33,410 bases of DNA from Mycobacterium sp. (GTDB lineage Bacteria; Actinomycetota; Actinomycetes; Mycobacteriales; Mycobacteriaceae). The stretch lies in NCBI GenBank assembly GCA_031292695.1, contig JARLGS010000610.1:1-33410 (forward strand), given 5' to 3'. Below, one piece after another: positions 5,752 through 12,805 of this stretch. Both the position numbers and the translations under genes were made by a program. The notes beneath the pieces were generated by a model. That model ran no database searches. It had not been told where the DNA came from and saw only the letters and a program-made list of their open reading frames with translations. Position 1 is the first letter of the stretch; the number at the start of each line of letters is the position of its first letter.

Positions 5752-7503
5752 ATGACAACGACCCTGATTCCGCCGGTCGCAATACGCTCGACGCCCGTGA
5801 CGACATCTGCTGCAGCCACGATTCCGGCCGGCCTGGACATCACCGACACCTCTGTCGATCTGCTGGTGATCGGTTCCGGCACCGGCTTGGCTGCCGCGCT
5901 GAGCGGACAGGAATCCGGACTGAGCGTCCTCGTCGTCGAAAAGGCCACGCACATAGGCGGTTCCACCGCGCGCTCCGGTGGGGCGCTGTGGCTGCCGACC
6001 ACTGCACTGCTGACCGACGGCGGCACCGCCGACACCGTCGAGCGCGCCGAGACCTACCTCGACGCGGTGGTGGCCGGCAGCGCCCCGGCGGCCCGCTCCG
6101 GCGGCTTCCTGCAGCACGTCAACGCAACGGTGGACATGCTTCGGCGCACCACTCCGATGAAGTTGTTCTGGGCCCGCGACTACGCGGACTACCACCCCGA
6201 GAAGCCGGGTGGCCGCGCCACCGGCCGCACCTGCGAGTGCCGTCCGCTCAACGCTTCCGTGCTCGGCCAGTACCGGAGCCGGTTGCGCGGCGGCGTCATG
6301 GAAGTCAAGGTGCCGATGCCGACCGCCGGCGCGGACTACAAATGGATGAACCTGATGACGCGGGTGCCGCGAAAGGGGTTGCCGCTCATCGCCAAACGGC
6401 TGGCGCAGGGCATCGGCGGCCGGCTGTTGGGGCGTGAGTACATCGCCGGTGGCCAGGCGCTGGCGGCCGGACTGTTCGCCGGCGTGCTGCAGGCCGGTAT
6501 CCCGATCTGGACCGACACCTCACTGGTCCGGCTGACCGGCGATGGCCAGCGAGCGACCGGTGCAGTGCTGTCCCACAAGGGCCGTGAAGTCACCGTCACC
6601 GCCCGGCGCGGCGTGGTGCTGGCCGCCGGCGGCTTCGACCACGACATGGCGATGCGCCACAAGTTCCAGTCCGATTCGCTCGGTGCGCACGAGAGCCTCG
6701 GCGCCGACTCCAACACCGGTGCGGCCATCCGGGCCGCCACCGATCTGGGTGCGGCAACGGCACTGATGGACCAGGCCTGGTGGTTCCCGGCCGTGGCATC
6801 CGCGAACGGCCGTCCGCCGGCGGTCCTGCTGGCCGAGCGCTCGCTGCCGGGGTCGCTCATCGTCGACCAGGACGGCAAGCGCTTCGCCAACGAATCGACC
6901 GACTACATGTCGTTCGGTCAGCGGGTGCTCGAGCGCGAACGCGCCGGCACGCCGGTCGAATCGATGTGGATTGTGTTCGACCAGAAGTACCGCAACAGCT
7001 ACGTCTTTGCCGCCGGGTCGTTCCCGCGGATGCCGCTGCCGAAGTCCTGGTACGCGGCGGGGATCGCGGCCAAGGCCGCCGACCACGGCAAGCTGGCCGC
7101 CAAGATGGGCGTCCCGGTGGCCGACTTCCAGCAGACGCTGGCACGGTTCAACGAAAGCGCCGCGGCCGGAATCGATCCCGACTTCGACCGCGGGCGCAGC
7201 GCCTACGACCGGTACTACGGCGACCCGACGGTGACCCCGAACCCGAACCTGCGCCCGCTGACCACGGGCCCGTTCTACGCGGTGGAGATGACCCTCAGCG
7301 ACCTGGGCACCTGCGGTGGCTTGGTGGCCGACGAGCGGGGCCGGGTGCACCGGGAGGACGGCGGGGTGATCGAGGGGCTGTACGCCATTGGCAACACCGC
7401 GGCCAACGCATTCGGCACGGTGTACCCAGGTGCGGGCGCGACGATCGCCCAGGGCCTGGTGTACGGCTATATCGCGGGCCGGGACGCGGCCGGGAAGCTG
7501 TAG
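5752..7503 (+). CDS. FAD-dependent 3-ketosteroid delta-1-dehydrogenase-like protein (KstD family)
   Basis: This flavoprotein dehydrogenase has about 583 residues. It belongs to the fumarate reductase/KstD superfamily that introduces the delta-1 double bond into 3-ketosteroids. Visible motifs are the N-terminal FAD-binding VIGSGTG, VVEKATHIGGSTARSGGALW, the GVVLAAGGFDHD segment, and near the C-terminus FYAVEM...LGTCGGL, which contains the Tyr and Gly aligned with the KstD catalytic pair. The FAD-closing GLYAIGNTAANAFGTVYPGAGATI follows. The glycine motif is GSGTG-L, one residue shorter than the usual GSGAAG, and the middle region differs from classical KstD, so this may be a paralogue. The start is uncertain: ATG 5752 is used, ATG 5722 would suit a leaderless transcript, and GTG 5797 is also in frame. 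It is divergent from kshA, consistent with joint action on steroid rings A/B. Confidence 0.82.
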   Translation: MTTTLIPPVAIRSTPVTTSAAATIPAGLDITDTSVDLLVIGSGTGLAAALSGQESGLSVLVVEKATHIGGSTARSGGALWLPTTALLTDGGTADTVERAETYLDAVVAGSAPAARSGGFLQHVNATVDMLRRTTPMKLFWARDYADYHPEKPGGRATGRTCECRPLNASVLGQYRSRLRGGVMEVKVPMPTAGADYKWMNLMTRVPRKGLPLIAKRLAQGIGGRLLGREYIAGGQALAAGLFAGVLQAGIPIWTDTSLVRLTGDGQRATGAVLSHKGREVTVTARRGVVLAAGGFDHDMAMRHKFQSDSLGAHESLGADSNTGAAIRAATDLGAATALMDQAWWFPAVASANGRPPAVLLAERSLPGSLIVDQDGKRFANESTDYMSFGQRVLERERAGTPVESMWIVFDQKYRNSYVFAAGSFPRMPLPKSWYAAGIAAKAADHGKLAAKMGVPVADFQQTLARFNESAAAGIDPDFDRGRSAYDRYYGDPTVTPNPNLRPLTTGPFYAVEMTLSDLGTCGGLVADERGRVHREDGGVIEGLYAIGNTAANAFGTVYPGAGATIAQGLVYGYIAGRDAAGKL

Positions 7504-7512
7504 CTCAGGACC

Positions 7513-8847
7513 TCAACGTGGCGCCCGCGTGGCCGCCGGCTGCCGAAACAGGCCGATGTAGTCGACAGCGGCCCCCGCCACCACTCCGAAGGTGTCGGGA
7601 CTGCCCATCGCGTAGGTGAGCATCGCGCCGCCCTGGTGCGCGGCCACCATCACCGCAGCGAGATGGCGCGGGTCAGCCTCGGGTGTCAGCTCGCCGTTGC
7701 GGCGCATGGCGCTGAATCCGTTGCGGAACAAGCGCAACCACTGTCCATAACCAGCCGCAAGATCATCGAGGATCTCGCTGTCGGATTCCAGCAGTTCACT
7801 GACCAGCGATCCGTATACGCACCCACCCTTCAGGTACACCGGTGCGACGTCGGCGACACCGGCCGAGGCCCAGGACCGCAGCGCGTCAATGGAATCCAGA
7901 GACGCCATGACAGGCTGGGTATGGAACGTCACAACGTCGCTGGCACGGGAGGCGATGACCTGCCGCGTCAGATCGCGCTTATCGGTGAAGTAGTGGGCCA
8001 GTTGCGAGCCACTGACCCCGGCGGCGCGGCGTACATCGTCGAGGCTGGTCCCGACGACGCCTTGGGCGAACATCAGCCGGGCGGCATGGTCGACGATCCG
8101 AGCGCGGGTCGCCAGCCCCTTGCCGGTGAATCGCGCGTCATGGTCGGAATCTGTTACACCGGAATAGATCTCACGGTGGTCGCGGACCCGTCTCGGGCGG
8201 CGCGGCGCCCGCTCGGCCGGATCAGCGGCAAACCGCCGCAGGTTGTTGACCGCGAACCGCAGGGCGTCGGTCAGCGGCCACTCCTGGCGGAAAGTGAAGG
8301 TCATGGTGCCGCCGCCCTGATGCGCCGCTACCAGCACCAGCGCCAGTTCGGAAGGACGGGCTTTGGCCACCAGGACACCGCGATCCTTCATGCGCTGTAG
8401 TGACCGCTCGAACAGCGCGATCCAGCGCCGGTATCCGAGTCCCAGTGTGGCGCGGGTTGATTCGTCGGACTTGATCAGCTGCCCAGCGAGCGCGTGGTAG
8501 GTCGGCGTGCCCACGTATCCGATGCGCCGAATGTAACGGACGTTGCGGTCGATCCAGCGTTCGTAGTCATCAAAGGTCTCGAAGCCGCCGAGCTGAGGTT
8601 GGTGGTGAAAGTCCAGCACCGCCTCGATCTGCCGATCGAGCACCGCGCGAATCAGCGCCTGCTTGTCGTCGTAGTAATAGCCGAGCTGTGATCCGCTGAC
8701 CGATGCGCCACGACGCACCTTGTCCATGCTCAGTCCGGACAGCCCCTCGGCGAGAATCACCGCGGCAGCAGCCTGCAGAATCCGCTCACGGGTGGCTTGC
8801 CCTTTTGCGGTATGCCGCCGCTCGGCGCCCGGATCTGCAGTGACCAT
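7513..8847 (-). CDS. tandem (double) TetR family transcriptional regulator
   Basis: This single 444-residue chain contains two complete TetR units, each about 200 residues. The first DNA-binding helix-turn-helix is at about residues 19-65, with VSGSQLGYYYDDKQALIRAVL. The second is at about 246-295, with VSGSQLAHYFTDKRDLTRQVI. Each is followed by its own ligand-binding domain ending in a similar AAHQGGG or AAHQGGA helix. A charged linker, rich in Arg and Pro, joins them around 207-240. There is no stop or frameshift between the halves. Start ATG 8847 is preferred over TTG 8850. The gene converges on the KstD-like gene with 9 nt between stops. TetR proteins normally dimerise, so this may act as a pseudo-dimer. 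Likely targets are the steroid genes or the hydrolase to the right, by proximity only. Confidence 0.9.
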   Translation of the reverse strand: MVTADPGAERRHTAKGQATRERILQAAAAVILAEGLSGLSMDKVRRGASVSGSQLGYYYDDKQALIRAVLDRQIEAVLDFHHQPQLGGFETFDDYERWIDRNVRYIRRIGYVGTPTYHALAGQLIKSDESTRATLGLGYRRWIALFERSLQRMKDRGVLVAKARPSELALVLVAAHQGGGTMTFTFRQEWPLTDALRFAVNNLRRFAADPAERAPRRPRRVRDHREIYSGVTDSDHDARFTGKGLATRARIVDHAARLMFAQGVVGTSLDDVRRAAGVSGSQLAHYFTDKRDLTRQVIASRASDVVTFHTQPVMASLDSIDALRSWASAGVADVAPVYLKGGCVYGSLVSELLESDSEILDDLAAGYGQWLRLFRNGFSAMRRNGELTPEADPRHLAAVMVAAHQGGAMLTYAMGSPDTFGVVAGAAVDYIGLFRQPAATRAPR

Positions 8848-8880
8848 CAACCATTCAGGCTACCCCGGTGATCGTCAGCC

Positions 8881-9747
8881 TCAGGTCAGATGTCTGGCCA
8901 AGAAGCCGTGGATCAACGCGGTTACCTCGTCGAGCGCCGATTCGAGTAGGAAGTGTCCGCCGTCGAGTAGATGCACCTCGGCATCCGGCAGATCCGCGGC
9001 GAACGCTTCGGCCCCGGCGGGGCCGAAGATCTCGTCGCCGCGACCCCAGACCGCCAACAGCGGCACCCCGGTGGCACGGAAGAACTCGTGCACCCGCGGA
9101 TACATCGGGGCATTCGTCGCATAGTCGCGAAACAGTTTCAGCTGGATCACGTCATTGCCCGTACGGGAGAGCAGCGCGTAGTCGTGCTGCCACGATTCCG
9201 GGTCGACCAGCGTCGGGTCGTTGACGCCAGTGACGTACTGCCACCGCGTCGCGTCCAAGGTGAGGAACGCCCGCACGGCAGCCTCGGTCTCGGGAGTCTG
9301 CGCATTTTGGTAGTCCCATACCGTCGTCCAGAAGCTCTCGACGAAGCCCGAGTCATACGCATTGCCGTTCTGACTGATGATCGCAGTCACTGCGGTCGGC
9401 TCCGCCAGCGCTAGGCGCCAGCCTATCGGCGCGCCATAGTCCTGGACGTACATCGCGTATCTGTCGACACCAAGACCGCGCAACAAGCCGGATGTCAAGG
9501 CCGCAAGTCCGTCGAAGGTGTAGTCGAACTCGCCGACCGGCGGCGCATCGGACAACCCGAATCCCAGATGGTCCGGGGCAATTACTCGGTATCGGTCAGC
9601 CAGCGCCGGCAGCAGGTGCCGAAACATGTAGGAACTGGTCGGAAAACCGTGCAGCAGCACCACTACCGGGGCCTTCTCCTCACCTGCCTCGCGGTAGAAC
9701 AACTGGTGCCCGTCGACGGTGATGTAGCGGTGGTGAATTCGTGCCAT
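8881..9747 (-). CDS. alpha/beta hydrolase, haloalkane dehalogenase/epoxide hydrolase-like
   Basis: This 288-residue alpha/beta hydrolase has an Asp nucleophile. The oxyanion loop HGFP lies at residues 33-36, the nucleophile elbow is VQDYGAP with Asp103, the acid is Asp238 in WGRGDEIF and the catalytic His265 is in GGHFLLE. An Asp nucleophile forms an alkyl-enzyme ester and is shared by haloalkane dehalogenases and epoxide hydrolases. The halide-stabilising Trp that normally follows the nucleophile (DW) is Tyr here, so dehalogenase activity is not assured. Start ATG 9747 has GGAG 6 nt upstream; ATG 9759 is less favoured. The promoter region carries one copy of the shared 16-bp palindrome, placing this gene in the same regulon as the SDR operon to its right and the HAD enzyme. 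Confidence 0.86.
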   Translation of the reverse strand: MARIHHRYITVDGHQLFYREAGEEKAPVVVLLHGFPTSSYMFRHLLPALADRYRVIAPDHLGFGLSDAPPVGEFDYTFDGLAALTSGLLRGLGVDRYAMYVQDYGAPIGWRLALAEPTAVTAIISQNGNAYDSGFVESFWTTVWDYQNAQTPETEAAVRAFLTLDATRWQYVTGVNDPTLVDPESWQHDYALLSRTGNDVIQLKLFRDYATNAPMYPRVHEFFRATGVPLLAVWGRGDEIFGPAGAEAFAADLPDAEVHLLDGGHFLLESALDEVTALIHGFLARHLT

Positions 9748-9778
9748 CGAAATCTCCATTCGCCAGTATCGCAAGTAC

Positions 9779-9794
9779 TGGGTTGCTCAGCCCA
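9779..9794. promoter_or_regulatory. shared regulon operator, copy A (hydrolase promoter)
   Basis: TGGGTTGCTCAGCCCA is one of three matches to TGGGYTGCKCMVCCCA in this window. On the minus strand it abuts a CATAAT -10 element (9794-9799, preceded by TGG as an extended -10), so a bound repressor would cover the transcription start of the gene ending at 8881. Confidence 0.6.
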
Positions 9795-9799
9795 TTATG
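9794..9799 (-). promoter_or_regulatory. -10 element of the dehalogenase-like hydrolase gene
   Basis: CATAAT on the minus strand has a TGG extended -10 and directly precedes operator copy A. The leader to ATG 9747 is about 40 nt and contains a GGAG Shine-Dalgarno. No good -35 is visible. Confidence 0.45.
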
Positions 9800-9869
9800 C
9801 CAAATCTACCGGCTCGGCACCAGCTACAGTTTTGCCAATTCACAGTAAACACCCAGTGCATCAAAGATA

Positions 9870-9899
9870 TTGACCGCAGGCCGATCCTCTGCCTATGTT
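9870..9899 (+). promoter_or_regulatory. sigma-A-like promoter of the SDR/hydrolase operon
   Basis: TTGACC (9870-9875), an 18-nt spacer and TATGTT (9894-9899) make the best-looking vegetative promoter in the window. Transcription would start near 9906, inside operator copy B, which begins one base after the -10. Confidence 0.6.
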
Positions 9900-9915
9900 T
9901 GGGTTGCTCCACCCA
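9900..9915. promoter_or_regulatory. shared regulon operator, copy B (SDR operon promoter)
   Basis: TGGGTTGCTCCACCCA is embedded in a longer perfect palindrome, TTGGGT-N6-ACCCAA. It sits over the predicted +1 of the 9971 gene. Twelve of its 16 positions are identical in all three copies. Confidence 0.62.
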
Positions 9916-9970
9916 ATATACGCATTGACACCCGCCCCAGCTTCCCCGACGCAACACCAGGAGCACTCTT

Positions 9971-10687
9971 GTGGGTACCTCGTTGCACGACAAGAAGGTT
10001 CTGGTGATCGGACGTGGTTCCGGTATCGCCAGGGCGATCACTCAGCTCGCCCGGGCCGAGGGAGCCAATGTAGTGGTCGCCGGCCGCGACCACGCAAAAC
10101 TGACCGCCGCATACGACGAGCCTGGAATTACCCCAGAGGTCATCGACATCACCGACGACGCGTCCATCTCCGCCCTGGCCGAGCGGATCGGCAAGGTGGA
10201 CCATGTGGTCTCAACGGCCTCGGCGCGCGCCCGGGGCAAGCTGTCGGAACTACAGCGCGACACTCTGCTGCTGTCGTTGAACACCAAGGTCCTCGGGCCC
10301 ACCATGGTCGCCAAATACTTTGCTCCGCATATCAATCCCGGCGGATCACTGGTGCTGTTCTCCGGTATCAATGCATTCAAGGTGAGCGTCGGATACCTCG
10401 GAGTCGCGATCACCAACGGCGCGGTCGACTTCTTGATCCGCTCATTGGCCGTCGAACTCGCGCCCATCCGGGTGAACGCTATTTCGCCGGGCGTGATCGA
10501 CACCGGCGCCTGGGATCCGATGGGCGACGAAGGTAAACGTAGCTATTTCGAGCACATCAGCACGCACAACCCGGCCGGTCGGATCGGGACCGTCGACGAC
10601 GTCGCGCATGCGGCGCTGTTCGCCATGACCAACACGTTCATGACCGGCGCGATGCTCAAGATCGACGGTGGCGAACCGCTGACCTGA
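9971..10687 (+). CDS. SDR-fold protein lacking the YxxxK catalytic pair
   Basis: This is a 238-residue short-chain dehydrogenase fold. The dinucleotide-binding strand-turn-helix reads VLVIGRGSGIARAI, the basic residues VAGRD follow beta-2, and the C-terminal IRVNAISPGVIDTGAWD and FMTGAMLKIDGGE blocks are typical. At the active site the Ser (Ser131, LFSG) is retained. Where YxxxK should be, the alignment gives V145-A-I-T-N149 in GVAITNGAVDFL, so both catalytic Tyr and Lys are replaced. Such variants form a recognisable SDR subgroup and may use another mechanism or act as non-catalytic partners. Start GTG 9971 has AGGAG at 9959-9963. It shares an operon with the next hydrolase (27-nt gap), under operator copy B. 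Confidence 0.86.
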   Translation: MGTSLHDKKVLVIGRGSGIARAITQLARAEGANVVVAGRDHAKLTAAYDEPGITPEVIDITDDASISALAERIGKVDHVVSTASARARGKLSELQRDTLLLSLNTKVLGPTMVAKYFAPHINPGGSLVLFSGINAFKVSVGYLGVAITNGAVDFLIRSLAVELAPIRVNAISPGVIDTGAWDPMGDEGKRSYFEHISTHNPAGRIGTVDDVAHAALFAMTNTFMTGAMLKIDGGEPLT

Positions 10688-10714
10688 CCACAGCGACGGC
10701 CGAAAGGAACTGTC

Positions 10715-11407
10715 ATGAAAGCGAATACGCCGACCGTGGTCCTTGTCCATGGCGCCTGGGCCGACGGCTCCAGTTGGCGCCGGGTCATCGGCCTCCTGCG
10801 CCGCGACGGCATCCCGGTCACCGCCGCTCCCCTGCCCCTGCGGTCACTCCACGATGACGTCGCCGCGCTCGACCGGGCCATCGAGCGCGTGGGTGGCCCG
10901 ATCGTCCTGGTCGGGCACGCGTATGCCGGCGCGGTCATCGGCGAAAGCACCCACGAGCAGGTCACCGCACTGGTCTACGTCGCCGCGCTGGCACCAGATA
11001 CCGGGGAGACTGTCGCCGACGTCTTCTACCGGGAGCCGCCACATCCGGCGGCACCGCAGCTCGCACCGGATGGCGACGGATACATCTGGCTGCCGCCCGA
11101 CGCGTTCGCCGGCGCCTTCGCGCCATACGCCGACGCGGAGGACCTGGCCGTACTCGCCGCGGTTCAACGCCCCATCTCGGCGGCCTGCATTCAGCAGCCG
11201 GTGTCGGAGCCGGGCTGGCGACGATTGCCGACCTGGTACCTGCAGGCCGATGAAGACCGGATGATCAATCCGCTGACCCAGGCATTCATGGCCCGGCGGA
11301 TGGGAGCGCAGGTCCGGCAGCACCAGGTGGATCACACTCCGTTGATCACCGCACCAAGCACGGTGCACGACGTGATCATCGAGGCACTTCAGGCGGTGCC
11401 GAGCTGA
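10715..11407 (+). CDS. alpha/beta hydrolase-fold protein with Ala at the nucleophile position
   Basis: This is a compact 230-residue alpha/beta hydrolase of the esterase/EstC-like group. HGAWADGSSW forms the oxyanion segment (residues 12-21). The nucleophile elbow reads GHAYAG (67-72), so Ala69 stands where GHSYGG relatives have Ser. The late His is present in VDHTPLI. Without the Ser a classical triad is impossible. The protein may be non-hydrolytic, as in cofactor-independent lyases or dioxygenases of this fold that do not need the Ser, or inactive. ATG 10715 is preceded by GAAAGGAAC, a good Shine-Dalgarno. It is the second gene of the operon with the YxxxK-less SDR and overlaps the convergent HAD gene by 19 nt. 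Confidence 0.86.
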   Translation: MKANTPTVVLVHGAWADGSSWRRVIGLLRRDGIPVTAAPLPLRSLHDDVAALDRAIERVGGPIVLVGHAYAGAVIGESTHEQVTALVYVAALAPDTGETVADVFYREPPHPAAPQLAPDGDGYIWLPPDAFAGAFAPYADAEDLAVLAAVQRPISAACIQQPVSEPGWRRLPTWYLQADEDRMINPLTQAFMARRMGAQVRQHQVDHTPLITAPSTVHDVIIEALQAVPS

Positions 11408-12075
11408 ACCACCAGGTCTTCCAGATCAGCGGCGACCAGGTCCGGTTGCGGCAGCCCATCGGCGCGTAGCGGCGCATTTCCCGCACGGGTAATCAGCGCA
11501 CCGCCGAATCCGGCGGCCTGTGCGCCGATGGTGTCCCAGACATGGGCGGCGACCATCATGCAGGCGCCGGCAGGTACTCCCAATTGCCGCGCGACCTCGA
11601 GATACAGCGCGGTGGCGGGTTTGAACAACCGCGACTGGTCCACGGTGAACTGCCGCTCGAAATGGTGAGCCAGCCCGGCATTGTCCAGCGCCGTTGCCAT
11701 ACCCGGCACATGCGGCGAGTTGGTCAGGGTGACCAGCCGATAGCCGTTTGCGCGCAACGCGGACAATCCGGCCCCGACATCGGGATGTGCCGGCATCGTC
11801 CGCATCCCGGTAGCCAACGCATCAAGGTCGTCGTCCGCGACGTGCACACCGTGAACGTCGGCGACCATGTGCAGCACCGCCCGGCCCAGCGTGAAGAAGT
11901 CGACATAGCAGCCGGACAGTGTCGCGGTCATCGAGTACGTGACCAACTGGCCGAACCATTCACGAACCACCATGGGGTCACCGAAAATCCGGTCGAAGTG
12001 GACGCCAAGCGATTCGATATCAATGAGCGTCTCGTTCACGTCGAACACGAGAACCGTAGGCCGACCGAAATTCAT
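11389..12075 (-). CDS. HAD-superfamily haloacid dehalogenase (type II)-like hydrolase
   Basis: This 228-residue protein resembles (S)-2-haloacid dehalogenases, which replace halogen on 2-halocarboxylic acids with hydroxyl through an aspartyl ester. Motif I is FDVNETL with nucleophile Asp12, motif II is TLTNS with the Ser/Asn near 119-120, motif III is Lys152 in FKPA, and motif IV is AAHVWDTIGA with Asp181. The AAHxWD form of motif IV is characteristic of the haloacid dehalogenase branch rather than of phosphatases. The lid between motifs I and II is long and helical. ATG 12075 is preceded by GGGGG only 1 nt away, so initiation may be weak or leaderless-like. Operator copy C lies 11-26 nt upstream. 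Its PadR neighbour ends 43 nt upstream on the same strand. Confidence 0.88.
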   Translation of the reverse strand: MNFGRPTVLVFDVNETLIDIESLGVHFDRIFGDPMVVREWFGQLVTYSMTATLSGCYVDFFTLGRAVLHMVADVHGVHVADDDLDALATGMRTMPAHPDVGAGLSALRANGYRLVTLTNSPHVPGMATALDNAGLAHHFERQFTVDQSRLFKPATALYLEVARQLGVPAGACMMVAAHVWDTIGAQAAGFGGALITRAGNAPLRADGLPQPDLVAADLEDLVVQLGTA

Positions 12076-12079
12076 ACCC

Positions 12080-12107
12080 CCATTCTGGGCTGCGCACCCC
12101 AGAATGG
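12080..12107. promoter_or_regulatory. shared regulon operator, copy C (HAD promoter), in a 10-bp-arm inverted repeat
   Basis: Arms CCATTCTGGG (12080-12089) and CCCAGAATGG (12098-12107) are perfectly complementary, with an 8-bp spacer. The central 16 bp (12086-12101), TGGGCTGCGCACCCCA, match the consensus of copies A and B. A possible -10, CATTCT on the minus strand, directly precedes it, as in the other two promoters. It could also act as a hairpin after the PadR gene, but no U-tract follows. Confidence 0.55.
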
Positions 12108-12118
12108 AAAGAGCCGCG

Positions 12119-12790
12119 CTATGGCGCGTGGTGACCCTGCACCTCTCGTTCGACGTCGCGCCACAGGCCCGGTGTCGAACGCGGCAGTCCGGCAACACCT
12201 TTGGCTGCCGCCTGGAGGACTGCGTCGGCCTCGTCGATATCCTTCATCAGCTCCAGCGCCAGTTCCCGCTCAGCGGCGTAGTACTTGGCCGCCCAGCGCA
12301 GCGCGATCACCGAATACGCCCATACGGGCTGCGCCTTGGCACCCTCGGAGTCCTCTGCGGCCTGCCGCTCCATGGCTTCGCAATACGCGACGTGCTGTTC
12401 CAGTAATTCCCGAAGCCGCGTCGGGTTGCTCAGATGACCGAACGTAACCCGCAGCAGCACACTGTGTTTGAGTACCGGCGGGTCCACCGGCGCATTGTTG
12501 GTCCAGTCCGTCACCGCGGCCATACCCGACTCGGTGATGCGGTACAGGCGGCGGCTGCGGAGGCCTTCGTCCTGCTCGACGCGGGACTCCAGATAGCCAA
12601 GTCCCTCAAGCTTTTTCAGCTCGGTGTAGATCTGGCTGTAGGACGGGCTCCAGTAGTAGAAGCCGACGCTCCAGTCGATCCACTTCTTGATGTCGTAGCC
12701 GCTGAGTTCTTCTTCGTAGGACAGCATGCCCAGCAGCGTCCAGCTGGTCGCTGCCAGCGACGTTTTAGCCTGCGGACCCTTGCCTACCAC
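12119..12790 (-). CDS. PadR family transcriptional regulator
   Basis: This 223-residue PadR protein starts with the winged helix (LLGMLSYEEELSGYDIKKWI...SYSQIYTELKKLEGLGYLESR, about residues 17-75). The wing follows (RSRRLYRITESGMAAVTDW), then a helical Vir-type C-terminal dimerisation domain of about 100 residues. PadR proteins usually repress detoxification or catabolic genes and are released by aromatic or other small effectors. Start GTG 12790 is the only sensible one. The palindrome TGTTTAGCCTAACA lies immediately upstream and could mediate autoregulation. It is followed on the same strand by the HAD gene, whose promoter carries operator copy C, so it is my first candidate for the regulator of the three-promoter regulon. 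The match of protein to site is inference. Confidence 0.9.
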   Translation of the reverse strand: MVGKGPQAKTSLAATSWTLLGMLSYEEELSGYDIKKWIDWSVGFYYWSPSYSQIYTELKKLEGLGYLESRVEQDEGLRSRRLYRITESGMAAVTDWTNNAPVDPPVLKHSVLLRVTFGHLSNPTRLRELLEQHVAYCEAMERQAAEDSEGAKAQPVWAYSVIALRWAAKYYAAERELALELMKDIDEADAVLQAAAKGVAGLPRSTPGLWRDVEREVQGHHAP

Positions 12791-12791
12791 C

Positions 12792-12805
12792 TGTTTAGCC
12801 TAACA
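12792..12805. promoter_or_regulatory. candidate PadR autoregulatory site
   Basis: TGTTTAGCCTAACA has TGTT/AACA arms and lies 1 nt upstream of the PadR GTG start, overlapping the TetR stop codon. TGTT-type arms resemble those of some AphA/PadR binding sites. It differs from the TGGG...CCCA palindromes. Confidence 0.35.

Noticed and set aside
11389..11407. Overlap of the 10715 hydrolase and HAD genes as a sign of misannotation
   Set aside because: Both C-termini are plausible, and short convergent overlaps are common in compact genomes.
12080..12107. Reading the 10-bp-arm inverted repeat as a simple terminator after PadR
   Set aside because: No U-tract follows in either direction, and its centre matches two promoter palindromes elsewhere, so an operator is the better explanation.
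12423..12433. GGGTTGCTCAG inside the PadR coding region, resembling half of the shared operator
   Set aside because: The second arm (CCCA) is missing, the leading T is absent, and it is in coding DNA, so it is best explained by chance.
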